A stretch of DNA of 64,000 nucleotides from Ailurus styani (taxonomy: Eukaryota; Chordata; Mammalia; Carnivora; Ailuridae), in NCBI GenBank assembly GCA_002007465.1, contig LNAC01001960.1, positions 1-64,000 of the forward strand. The letters are read 5' to 3'. The first letter of the stretch is position 1. Every line of letters begins with the position of its first letter. The notes below the pieces were generated by a model. It had not been told where the DNA came from. It saw only the letters and a list, made by a program, of their open reading frames with translations, and searched no databases. Below are positions 12,461 through 23,639 of the stretch, piece by piece. The translations under genes and the position numbers were made by a program.

Positions 12461-13090
12461 TTCAGTTCTAAATCCACTTTCATTCATCTTTTATTCAACA
12501 CTTAATGAGTGCTGAGTATATGCCAGGCACAGTTCTAGGTATGACAGAGAATAAAACAAAGATTTCTGCCCTCGTGGAGTTTGCATCCTAAATAGGAATA
12601 AACACTAAATGTAATGAGTAAATTATATACTTAGAAGATGTTAAGGTCTACAGAATAAAGAAAAAGAGTGGAGTAGAAAAGACCAGAGTATTGTGAGGGA
12701 GATATAGGTTGCCATTTTTTTGGGGGGGGGGAGAAAGCAAATGCAGTCCCCCACTACCAGAAATTACAAAGTCAAGTTTCCCACATTTGGGGAAATGTCA
12801 GGGGTCATCATGTCCACAGTGCAATGGACAAGCTTCACTCTGTGAAAACCACCTACTTGATCATGGTGTCTCCCCTGCAGGTAAGTATTAGGTTGCATTT
12901 TAAAGAGTGTTCAGAATGGGCTTCATTAAAAAGATGATATTTGAAGAAAGACTTACAAGAAGTTATGGGGAGAAGCATGTCCGAGAAATAGACACATGGT
13001 CTGGTGGTGAGAAGTGGGTGGAATGAGATGAGTTAGGTATAGAATGGGTCAGCTATGGGGGACACGGATGAATCTACAATAGCCCTATTA
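12461..13090 (+). repeat. Ancient mammalian interspersed repeat, family not named
   Basis: The sequence follows a familiar ancient repeat pattern: ttattcaacacttaatgagtgct, atgccaggcacagttctagg, agaataaaacaaag, ccctcgtggagtttgcatcc, then gatatttgaagaaagac. It is interrupted by a G-rich block at 12718-12735. I recognise the pattern but cannot name the family with confidence. Confidence 0.5.
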
Positions 13091-13139
13091 GCTTTGGTTC
13101 AAAAATGAGAGACAGACTTTTAGTACTTTGAGTAGGGAT

Positions 13140-13776
13140 TTATTTTTCTGTATATTCCCATTAGGATTTTACTTTTTAATATTTATAAAGACTTGAAACA
13201 TTTTTATCAACTACATTGATATATAAACTGTACAAATCAATGAATTTTGATAAATTACACATGTGAACTCACCACCACATGCAAGTTACAGAACATTTCC
13301 ATCATCCCTATGAGTTTCCCTACAATGTTTTGCAGTTCATTCCTCTCTTCACTGCCAGCCCAAGTCAGCTACCAGTCTGCTTTGTGTCACTATAAATTGG
13401 TTTGCATTTTCTAGAATTTTTATATAAATGGAACTATACAGTGTATACTATTCTATGTCAGGCTAAACATGATGCTTTTCTTTTTTTTTTTTTTAAATTT
13501 GTTTATTTTAGAGGAAAGTTCAGAGGGAGAAGGGGAGAGAGAATCTCAAGCAGACTCCACGCTGAGTGCAGAGCCCAAAGCAGGGCTTGACCTCACAGCC
13601 CTGAGATCATGACTTGAGCCGAAACCAAGAGTCAGATAGATGCTCAACTGACTGATCACCCAAGCACCCAACACAATGCTTTTTAAATTCATCCATGCTA
13701 ATGTATATATAAGTATTTATCATTCCTTTTCATTGTTGTGCATTCCAATGTATAAAATATACCTTATTGATTTCCA
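13140..13776 (-). mobile_element. Old L1 3' fragment, antisense
   Basis: Reverse-complement L1 3' UTR text (acaaatcaatgaattttgataaat, ctcaccaccacatgcaag), split by the SINE at 13481. It ends where the near full-length L1 begins. Confidence 0.65.
13481..13670 (-). mobile_element. Older, diverged SINEC
   Basis: Reverse-oriented and more diverged than the other copies (GATCACCCAAGCACCC end). Flanks ACATGATGCTTTT and ACACAATGCTTTT form the target-site duplication. Confidence 0.88.
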
Positions 13777-15275
13777 GGGAAGATGGCAGAATAGAATGAC
13801 CCGAGACTCACCTTATCCCACATATAAAACTCACAGCAATATAAATATCTCAGAAAATTGACCAGAAAACTGGCAGAATAAACTCCACAACTAAATATAG
13901 AGAAGAGACCACACTGAAAAAGGTAAGAAGGGCAGAGACACCGATGATCAGGAGCTAAATGTGGTGGGTGGGGGAGGGGGAGAACAGCAGGCATGGAAGA
14001 GAGTTCTCACAGTCAGTGGGACCTAAAGCCTGAAATTAAAAAAAAAAATCAGCTGGTTCAGCTCTGAGAGAGCAAGGAGGGTAAGAGGAAACTGAATCCC
14101 TACCCTTAAAGAAACAGCACAGCAAACAGTCTCTGGAGATAGAGCATTTGAAAGGTGCCTGGGGCATAGAGGTGGGAGAGATATTTACTCATCTCAGAGA
14201 GTGTCTGGAGGCACAGAAATCACTAAGGAAGTCCTTTAGGAACAAAGGAACTGACAGGCACCATTTCCCTCCCCTTGTCTCCTACCTTACTTCCTAATAC
14301 TCCTACCCTGTTCCTGCCAGCCAGCCTCAGTCCATTGTGACAGGGTCCCCTTCCTCAGAGGAACCAGGAGTGCAAAGATTACTATCACCACCACCCTGCC
14401 ACTCTGCTGCCTACACTGTGCTTCTGTGGAGACTAATGGACCCTTCAGTGCCAGTGCTGCAGGGCCCCTCCCATTGCCCACAAAGCTTGCTGGCATCACC
14501 ACCCCATCCACAACACCACCCCTGCCCTGTGCTTCATGGGAACCACCTTCCTCAATATGCTCTTGGCCAGAGCCCATACAAGGCAATGCTGCAGGTCTGG
14601 CAGTGTTCAAGCAACACCTACAGTGGCCATCACCACTCCAGAGTTACTTCACCCCAGAGAGGAGGAAAGATAATCACACTTACCATCAGATAGAGGCCTC
14701 AGCAGTGGACTGGAGGCAAATAACTGGTCTATCTCTAGGCCCCACCCATCCATGAAAGCTTCTCAGGGTACAACATAAGCAAAATGCCCTACAGTGTGGT
14801 GTTACTGCATCTTGGGCAAACACCTTGTGGGACATAACTCAAGCCCAAGTGGTCCCCAGACTGGCCCATAACACCACAGGGGAACCATTCCAGATGGCTG
14901 CACTGAAGGAAAAAGCAGCTTAGCCACAATAGCAGGGAACATGCAACACACACAGGAGAACTTTCTGAAGAACCAGGTTCTGATGAACATAAGATACTAC
15001 ACAGCAGGGCACTACAGGACCTCATCTTCATAAGGTCACTACTTTTTAGTGTAGGATACATAGCTGACTGTCCTAACACACAGAAATGGACACAGAATGT
15101 TAGACAAAATGAGGATACAGAAGAACTTGTCTCAAATGAAAGAACAGGACAAAACTACAGAAAAAGACCTAAGCAAACAGTTATAAGTAATATGCATGAC
15201 AGAGAATTTAAAGTTATGATTGTAAAGATACTCATTGGAGTTGAGAAAAGAGTGGAGGACCTCAGTGAGGCCCCT

Positions 15276-15281
<6 letters not shown>

Positions 15282-15314
<33 letters not shown>
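15282..15314. repeat. (GA)n microsatellite in L1 ORF1 remnant
   Basis: An uninterrupted run of about 16 GA units inside the decayed ORF1 coding region. Confidence 0.95.
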
Positions 15315-15319
<5 letters not shown>

Positions 15320-16405
15320 CAGATTTGAAGACACAATAAATGAAATTAAAAATACAATTGATGGAATACATAGCTGGCTATAGGAATCAGAGGAATGAAT
15401 TAATGATCTGGAAGACAGGCTAATGTAAATTAATTAATTAATTAAAGCTGAGCAAATGGGAGAAAAAGGAATCACGCAAAATGAGAATAGATTTAGTGGA
15501 CTCAGTGACTCCATCAAGTGTATAACTTATCATTACAGGGATCCCAGAAAAAGAGCAGAGAGAAAAGGGGGCAAAAAAGTGTATTTGAAGACATAATAGC
15601 TGAAAAATTTCATAATCTGGGAAGGAAACAGATACCAGGAGGTAGATCCAGGAGGCACAGAGATCCCTAAAAAATTGATCCAAGGAGGTCCTCACCAAGA
15701 CACACAGTAATTAAATGGCAAAAAGTAGTGATAAAGAAAATTAATGCAGTAAAAGAAAACAGTCACATGCCAGGGAAAACCCATAAGGCTATCATTTTTT
15801 AAAATTTATTTTATTTATTATTATTTTTCAGCCGAAACTTTGTAGGTCAGAAGGGAATGGCATGATATATGCAATGTTCTGAAAGGGAACAATCTATAGC
15901 CAAGAATACTTTATCCAGCAAGGCTATCACTCAGAATAGAAGGAGAGGTAAAGGGGTTGTCAGACAAACAAAAACTAAAGTAGTTCATGACCACTAAACG
16001 AGACCCACAAGAAATGTGAAAGGGGACTCTGTGAGTGGAAAGGAAAGACCACAAGTGACGGTATGAAAAATAAGTATATCTACAGTCAAAAGTAAAAAGA
16101 TGTAAAATATGACAACATATACCTAAAATGTGAGAAGAAGATGAGTAAAGAATGGGTTCAAATTTAAGTGACCATCAACTTAATATAGACTGAGATATGC
16201 AGGAGACATTATATATACAAACCTAAGGATAACCACAAATCAAAAACTGGTGATATATATGCAAAGAATAAAGAGAAAGGAATCCAAGTATATCACTAAA
16301 GAAAACCAGCAAACCATGAAAGAGTGCAAGGGGAAAACTACAGAAACAATTACAAACCAAGTAACTAAATGGGAGTAAATACATATCTATCAATAATTAC
16401 TTTGA

Positions 16406-16603
16406 GGGCGCCTGGGTGGCTCAGTGGGTTAAAAGCCTCTGCTTTCAGCTCAGGTCATGATCTCAGGGTCCTGGGGTCGAGGCCCGCATCAGGCTCTCTG
16501 TTCAGCAGGGAGCCTGCTTCCTCCCCTTTCTCTGCCTGCCTCTCAGCCTATTTGTGATCTGATCTCTCTGTGTCAAATAAATAAATAAAATCTTTAAAAA
16601 ATA
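16406..16603 (+). mobile_element. Young SINEC in L1 ORF2 start
   Basis: Complete element beginning GGGCGCCTGGGTGGCTCAGTG. It is inserted about 35 bp into the ORF2 remnant; AATAATTACTTTGA is present before and after. Confidence 0.96.
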
Positions 16604-17642
16604 ATAATAATTACTTTGAATGTAAATGGGCTAAATGCTCCAATTGAAAGACATAGGATGAAAGAATAGACTAAAATCAAAACAAAACAAACAAACAAAC
16701 AAACAAAAAACAAGACCCACCTATATGCTGCCTACAAGACCCTCATTTCAGACCAAAAGCCACCTGCAGATTGAAAGTGAGAGGATGGACATTTATCATG
16801 CAAATGGATGTCAAAAGAAAGCCAAGATAGGAAAGCTTATATTGGATGAAATAGACTTTTTAAAAAAGACTGTAACAAGACAAAGAAGGACACCATAAAA
16901 TAATAAAGGGGACAATCCAACAGGAAGCTCTAACAACTGTAAACTTTGATGCATCTAAGATAGGAGCACCCAAAGACATAAAACAGTTAATAACAAACAT
17001 AAAGGAAGTAACTGATAGTAATACAACAGTAGTAGGGACTTTAATATCCCACTATGTCAATGGACAGATTATCCAAACAGAAAATCAACAAGGAAACAGT
17101 GGCTTTGAAACACAAGGGACAAGATGGATTTAACAGATATATTCAGGACATTCCATCCTAACACAGCAGAATACACATTCTTTTCAAGCGCACATGGAAC
17201 ATTCTCCATAATACATCACATATTAGGCCACAAAACAAGCCTCAACAAATTCAAAGAGATAGAAGTCATGCCATGCATCTTTTCTGACCACAACCCTATA
17301 AAATTAGAAATCAACCCCAAGAAAAACATCTGGAAAGACCAAAATTCGTGGAGTTTAAATAACGTCCTACTAGTAATGACTGAGTTAACCAAGAAATCAA
17401 AAAATACATGAAAACAAATGAAAATGAAAACACAATGATCTAAAACCTTTGGAATGCAGGAAAAGCAGTTCTAAGAGAGGTTTATAGCAACACAGGCCTA
17501 CCTCAAGAAACAAGAAAAAAATCTCAAACAATCTTACTTTTCACCTAAAGGAGCTAGAAAAAAGAAGAACAAACAAAACCCCAAACCAGCAGAAGGGAGA
17601 AAATAATAAAGATTACAGCAAAAATAAATAATATAGAAACTA

Positions 17643-17843
17643 GGGCGCCTGGGTGGCTCAGTGGGTTAAAGCCTCTGCTTTCGGCTCAGGTCATGATCTC
17701 AGGGTCCTGGGATTGAGGCCCACATCGGGCTCCCTGCTCAGCAGGGAGCCTGCTTCCCCCTCTCTCTGCCTGTCTCTCTGCCTCCTTGTGATCTCTCTCC
17801 CACTGTGAAAGAAAGAAATAAAATCTTTAAAAAAATTATAATA
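17643..17843 (+). mobile_element. Young SINEC in L1 ORF2
   Basis: Complete. AATAATATAGAAACTA flanks both ends, a perfect 16-bp target-site duplication. Confidence 0.96.
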
Positions 17844-18190
17844 ATAATATAGAAACTAAGAAAACACAATAGAACAGATCGATGAAACCAGGACATAGTT
17901 CTTTGAAAAGATCAACAAAATGGATAAACCTCTAGCAGGACTCTTTAAAAAAGAGAGAGAGAGAACCCAAATACACAAAATTACTAATGAAAGAGGAGAA
18001 AAAACAACCAACACAACAGAAATATAAACAATCGTAATAGATCCAAATGCCAACAAACTGAAAATGTAGAAGAAATGGATAAATTCCTAGAAACGTATAA
18101 CCTACCAAAACCAAAACAGAAAAAAATGGAATATTTGAACAAATTGATTATTAGCAAGAGAATTGAATCGGTAATCAAAAAATCCCCAAC

Positions 18191-18394
18191 AGGGCGCCTG
18201 GGTGGCTCAGTGGGTTAAAGCCGCTGCCTTCGGCTCAGGTCATGATCCCAGGGTCCAGAAAAAAATGGAATATTTGAACAAATTGATTATTAGCAAGAGA
18301 ATTGAATCGGTAATCAAAAAACTCTGCCTGCCTCTCTGCTTACTTGTAATCTCTCTCTCTGTGTCAAATGAATAAATAAAATCTTTAAAAAAAA
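18191..18394 (+). mobile_element. SINEC with its middle replaced by flanking DNA
   Basis: The head (18191-18255) and tail (18322-18394) are normal SINEC, and the flanks carry a TCCCCAAC target-site duplication preceded by A's (18183-18190 and 18400-18407). The middle, 18256-18321, is instead a perfect 66-bp copy of the sequence just upstream at 18117-18182. About 60 bp of SINE centre (the B-box-distal region and CT-rich part) is absent. Confidence 0.93.
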
Positions 18395-18574
18395 AAAAAT
18401 CCCCAACAAACAAAAGTCCAGGGCCAGACAGCATCGTAGGGGAATTCTATCATTTAAAGATTAGAAACCTATTCTTCTCAAACTATTTCAAAAATAGAAA
18501 AGGAAGGAAAACTTTCAAATCCATCCTATCAGGCCAGCATCACCCTGATATCCAAATCAGATAAAGATATGACA

Positions 18575-18600
18575 AAAAGAGAGAGAGAGAGAGAGAGAGA
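18575..18600. repeat. (GA)n microsatellite in L1 ORF2 remnant
   Basis: A run of about 12 GA units interrupting the RT-domain coding text. Confidence 0.9.
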
Positions 18601-18716
18601 ACTACAGGCCAATATCTTGGATAAACGTAGACGCAAAAAACCTCAACAAAATAGTACCAAACCAAATCCAACGATACATTTAAAAAAATCATTCACCACA
18701 ATCAAGTGGAATTTAT

Positions 18717-18738
18717 TTATTTATTTATTTATTTTGGT
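18717..18738. repeat. 22-bp (TTTA)n micro-insertion
   Basis: An insertion in the RT region flanked by TCAAGTGGAATTTAT (18702-18716) and TCAAGTGGGATTTAT (18739-18753). The insert is only (TTTA)n plus TTTTGGT, the composition of a reversed SINE tail without a body. Confidence 0.7.
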
Positions 18739-19164
18739 TCAAGTGGGATTTATTCCCAACATGCAAGTGTGGCTCAATATTTACAAATCAATCAATGAAA
18801 TACATCACATCCATAACAGAAAAGATAAAAACCATATGATCATTTCAACAGATACAGAAAAAGCATTTGACAAAGTACAACGTCCATTCATGATAAAAAC
18901 CCTCAAAAAGTTGGTTTAGAGGGAACATATCTTAACATAATAAAGGTCATATATGAAAAACCCACAGCAAACATCATACTCGACGGGGAAAAAAAACTGA
19001 GAAATTTCTCCCTAAGGTTAGGAACAGGACAAGGATGTCTACTCTTACCACTTTTATTCAAAATAGTACTGGAAGTCCTAGCCACAACAATTAGACAAGA
19101 GAAAGGAATAAAGTTATCCAAACTGGTAGGGAGGAAGTAAAATTTCACTATTTGCAGATGATAC

Positions 19165-19168
19165 AATA

Positions 19169-19255
<87 letters not shown>

Positions 19256-19346
19256 CACACACACAAACACACACTATATAGTATATAGTATAGTATATAT
19301 ATAGTATAGTATATATATATTACAGTATAGTATATAGTATTGTATA

Positions 19347-19379
<33 letters not shown>

Positions 19380-19381
19380 AC
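19165..19381. repeat. Compound (TA)n(TG)n...(CA)n(TA)n microsatellite
   Basis: About 215 bp: a (TA) run, a (TG) run of about 20 units, ATATACACACACACA, then irregular TAGTATAG and (TA) runs. It sits immediately after the L1 FADD codons (TTTGCAGATGAT at 19152-19163) and before AACCCAAAAGACTC, so it grew from the TATA-rich codons after the RT active site. Confidence 0.95.
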
Positions 19382-19852
19382 CCAAAAGACTCTACCAAAA
19401 TAAAGCAAAACTGCTAGAACTGATAAATGAATTCAATAAAGCCATAGGATACAAAATCAACATACTGATTTCTATAAACGAATAATAAAACAACAGAAAG
19501 AGAAATTTAAAAAATTTCTAATCTAAATTATCTAAATCTAATTAAAAATATCTAATTTATAATTACACCAAAAATAGCAAAGTACCCAGGAATATACTCA
19601 ACCAAAGAGATGAAAAGCCTATACTCTGAAAACTAAAACATTTGAAAGAAATTGAAGACACAGAGAAATGGAAAGACATTCCATGCTCATTGGAAGAACA
19701 AATAATATTAAGATGTCTATACTAACCAAAGCAATCTACACATTTAATGCAATCCCTATCAAAATATCAACAGCATTTTTCACAGAACTATAACAAACAA
19801 TCCTAAAATTTGTCTGGAACCATGAAAAACCCCGATTAGCCAAAGCAATCTT

Positions 19853-20220
19853 TTTTATTTATTTATTATTATTATTATTATTTGCCCAGGGGTACAGGTC
19901 TGTGAATCATCAGGCTTACATCTTTCACAGCATTCACCAAAGCACAAACCCTCCCCAATGTCCATAACCCATCCACCCTATCCCTACCCTCCTACCCCCC
20001 AGTAACCCTCAGTTCGTTTTGTGAGATTAGGAGTCTCTTATGGTTTGTCTCCTTCCCCATCCCATCTTGTTTCATTATTTTTCCCTCCCTACCCCCCACA
20101 ACTCCCCACCCTGCCCCTCAAGTTCCTCATATCAGAGAGATCATATGATAATTGTCTTTCTATGATTGACTTATTTTGCTCAGCATAATACCCTCTAGTT
20201 CCATCCATGTCGTTGCAAAC
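19853..20220 (-). mobile_element. Young 5'-truncated L1 3' end, antisense
   Basis: About 370 bp reverse complement of the 3' end of the young carnivore L1 (compare 28360-28730). Flanked by TAGCCAAAGCAATCTT at 19837 and 20221, a perfect 16-bp duplication. Confidence 0.95.
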
Positions 20221-20756
20221 TAGCCAAAGCAATCTTGAAAAAGAAGAGCAAAGCTGGAAATGTCAAAATTCTAGATTTCAAGCGATATTACAAAGCTGTA
20301 CTGAACAAAACACTATGGTACTAGCACACAAATAGAAATATAGATGAATGGAACAGAACAGAAAACCCAGAAATGAATCCACAATTAAATGGTCACTTAA
20401 ACTTTGACAAAGGAGGAAAGAATATTCAAGGGGAAAAAGGTAGTCTCTTCAACAAATGTTGTTGGAAAACTGGAAAGCTACATGCAGAAGAATGAAACTG
20501 GGTCACTTTCTTACATCATACATAAAAATAAATTTAAATTGGATTAAAGACATAAATGTGAGACCTGAAACCATAAAAATCCTTGAAGATAGCACAGGCA
20601 GTAATGTCTCTAACATCGGCCTTAGCAACATTTTTCTAGATATATCTCCTGAGACAAGGAAAAGAAAAACAAAAATAAACTAGATAGATGAATGGTTGAA
20701 AAGGTGGTACATATATACAGTGGAATATTATTCAGCCATAAAAGAGTGAAATCTTG

Positions 20757-21548
20757 GATCTTTATCCATTCATTTATCAATGGACACTGGGCTGCTTCCA
20801 TAATTTCTTAGCTATTGTAAATAATAACATAGGGGTGTATGTGCATTTGCATGTTTGTCCATGTGCAAATGCATGTGCAGTTGCATATGCAATAAACATA
20901 AGGGTGCATGTATCCTTTCGAATTAGTGTTTTTGTATTCTTTGCATAAACACCCAGTAGTGCAATTGCTGGATCATAGGGTAGTTTTTGTTTCAACTTTT
21001 AGAGAAAACTCCATACTGTTTTCCACTGTGGTTACACCAGTTTGCATTCCCACCAACAAGCACAAGACTTCCTTTTTCTCCTTTTCTCCACATCATCTCC
21101 AACTCCACATTATATATATATATATATATAATGCATATATATCCATACACACAATGTAATATTATTCAGCTATTAAAAAGAATGAACTCTTGCTATTTGC
21201 AAAATGGATGGAGCTAGAGAGTATAATGCTAAGTAAACTAAGTGAGTCAGAGAAAAATACAATATAATTTCATATGTGGAAATTAAGAAGCAAAGCAAAT
21301 AAGCAAAGAAAAAAAAAGAGACAAACCAAGAAATAGACTCTTAACTTCAGAGAACAAACTGATGGTTACCAGAGGGAAGGTGGGGTGGGGTGAAATAGGT
21401 GATGGGGATTAAGGAGTGCACTTGTCATGATGAGCACAAGGTGTTGCATGGAATTGTTGTATCACTATTTTGTACACCTGAAACTAATATAACACTGTAT
21501 TTAACTATACTGGAATTAAAATTAAAACTTAATAAATAAAAAAAATAA
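20757..21548 (+). mobile_element. L1 3' end with 5' inversion (twin priming)
   Basis: 20757-21105 reads as reverse complement of distal ORF2 (tctttatccattcatttatc ... ttccactgtggttacaccag). 21110-21548 then reads forward from the adjoining point of ORF2 (aatattattcagctattaaa) through the 3' UTR to an A-rich tail. The inverted and forward parts abut in L1 coordinates, the classic twin-priming arrangement. No clear target-site duplication was found. Confidence 0.75.
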
Positions 21549-22030
21549 AAAAATTAAATTAAAAATAAAATAAAAGATTTGGCTTTTGAGCTTCACCAAC
21601 ACAGAATAATTGCAAAGATGCCAAATAAGCAAAGTCCTCCTATACCCAACAGATTATCTGTTCAGTGTTCGTTTTATCAAAATAATTGAGCTCAAAAATA
21701 TATATATATATGTCATATTCAGTTTATTCTTAACATATTAATGTTGCATTTATTAATTGTGTTCTAATAGTAATTATAATGATCCCACAATCCAGATTTA
21801 AGTACTTAAAGCCTGTGGGCACAAGAAATTTAAAAGCTCAATCCAAATTTATATCTATATGTTTGCTCCATTCAATTAGGGTACTAAATAAAAGACATTT
21901 AAGGATGAGAATATATTACATTAATAGGATAAAATTCTATGGAGGGCGTGAATAGGAATAATAGGAAATTTTAGGAAATTAATTAGGAAATTAGGAAATT
22001 AGAAATTCCTAATTAGGAAATTAGGAAAAT
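21549..22030. other. Intergenic; AGGAAATT-rich tandem tract at the right end
   Basis: Unique-looking AT-rich DNA to about 21950, then about 75 bp built of repeated AGGAAATT-like units, including a perfect 14-bp palindrome TTCCTAATTAGGAA at 22006-22019. It ends exactly at the 5' end of the young L1. Confidence 0.7.
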
Positions 22031-22950
22031 AGGAGTCAGGGCAAGATGGCTGAGGAGTAGGAGACCGATTATCATCAGGTCCCAGGAATTCACCCAGATA
22101 GCTATCAAACTATTCTGAACACCTACAAATTCTACCTGAGATCAAAGAGAAGAAGAGCAGCAATTCTAGGAACAGAAAATTGACCACTTTCTGGAAGGTA
22201 GGATGTGCGGAGAAGTGAATCTGAGGCGACGGGAAGATAGACCCCGGGGGGAGGGGCCGGCTCCCCGCAAGGGGTCGAGCAGCGGAGCACAGACTCGGAA
22301 CTGTTAGAAGTCGGCTCCACTGAGGGACGTCGCCCCAGAGGCCAAACAGTGTGGTCTCAGGACCCACGGGGACACAAAAAGACCAGGGGTGTCTGAGCGC
22401 GACCAAGCTCCCAGGTATCAGAGAGAAGCCGGCGGGAGAGACGGAGCCAATCTAAGAAGGGGTCTCTCAGTTCGGGGTTACCTTGGGCTGTGATCTGAAG
22501 CACAGCCGGGCCACGGCTCTGGGAGTGGGAACCCGACGGGCAGCAGACCCGGAGAGACCCCCCTCCTTCTTCCTCCGGGAGGAGCAGCACGGGAGCAGCT
22601 GCAGGAATCTGCCAGGTTCGGAGATTCTAAACGGGGCCGCACCAGAGATAGAGACACTCAGTCATGGGCCAGGTGAGCTCAGAGAGTGGCCGGAGACCAG
22701 AAGACGGGAGGGACTGCTTCTCTCTGAGGCGCACTGAGGACTGAGGCCCCAAGGTCTTGGCTCCTCTGGGCTGGAGACTGGGAGCTGCCATTTTCTGTCC
22801 CATCCTCCAAAGCCATAAGGAAAGCATTCAGGGAACAAAAACTCCCAAGAGTGAACCCGAGCTGATTACTTAGCCTGGCCCCTGGCGAGGGTGGTGAGAA
22901 TCCGCCTCGGGCAGAGACACTTGAGAATCACAGCAACAGGCCCCTCCCCC
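22031..22950 (+). promoter_or_regulatory. L1 5' UTR, GC-rich internal promoter region
   Basis: Locally GC- and CpG-rich in an AT-rich window, starting at the L1 5' end. Mammalian L1 5' UTRs hold an internal RNA polymerase II promoter, so the CpG density belongs to L1 and not to a host gene. ORFs on both strands here (22110-22827) are by-products of GC content. Confidence 0.7.
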
Positions 22951-23299
22951 AGAAGACCAGGAAAAAAAAAACAACCATCCAGTCAAAGTCAAGTTCAAGA
23001 TTGCTGAGAATTGTGGAACTCCGGAGCTAGGGGAAAGCAACGCAGAGAATTCATGGCTTTTTCCCCATGATTCTTCAGTCGTTCAAAGTTAAATTCATTC
23101 AATTTTTTTTCTTTGAATTTTTTTCTTACTTTTTTCTTTTAAATTTTTTCCCTTTTCCTATTTTAATGTTCTTAACTCTTATATCTTATCAACACTTTTT
23201 AATCTTTTCAAAATTTTCATTGTTATAATCATATTTTTTCCCTTCATTGTTTTTAACCTTATTTTTTGTATACTTATAGGGTCTGTTCAATTCACCAGT

Positions 23300-23440
23300 C
23301 TAATAGTTATAGATAGATAGAGATAGAGATAGAGATAGAGATAGAGATATAGAGATAGATATAGAGATAGATATAGAGATAGATATAGAGATAGAGTCAT
23401 AGACAGACATAGATATAGAAACAGAAATAGATAATATACA
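23300..23440. repeat. (GATAGA)n/(AGATAT)n microsatellite
   Basis: About 130 bp of imperfect six-base units in the L1 5' UTR, upstream of ORF1. Confidence 0.92.
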
Positions 23441-23639
23441 TATAGGATTTTGTTTTATTCATTTTTGTTTTGTTTTTGTATGATTTTGTTTTTGGGGGGG
23501 GGGTTTGTTTTTTTTCCCTCTTTCTTTTTTCCCCAGTTCCAGGTCTCTTCTGAGTAGGTTAGTGGATATTTCTCCGGGGTCATTACTACCCTTTAGTATT
23601 TGGTTCTCTCATCCATCTATTCTTATCTGCATAAATCGA

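Larger units (their letters stand above)
13777..20756 (+). mobile_element. Old near full-length L1, coding capacity lost
   Basis: Starts with the L1 5' motif GGGAAGATGGCAGAATAG. The 5' UTR runs to about 15.08 kb, ORF1 remnants to about 16.05 kb and ORF2 remnants from about 16.37 kb. ORF2 landmarks are MGVNTYLSII at 16369, an endonuclease block at 17124-17411 ([20 protein letters not shown] and FSDHNPIKLE), an RT block at 18815-18919 ([11 protein letters not shown]) and a cut-up FADD motif at 19155. Stops, frameshifts and at least five later insertions break it: SINEs at 16406, 17643 and 18191, an antisense L1 at 19853, and microsatellites. About 0.5 kb of distal ORF2 is missing near 20683. 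Not functional. Confidence 0.85.

Noticed and set aside
14287..15079. ORFs of 62-118 codons on both strands
   Set aside because: They lie in the old L1 5' UTR and ORF1 region and overlap each other on opposite strands.
22110..22827. Overlapping ORFs and apparent CpG island as a gene promoter
   Set aside because: The stretch is the GC-rich 5' UTR of the young L1; ORFs on both strands follow from few stop codons in GC-rich DNA.
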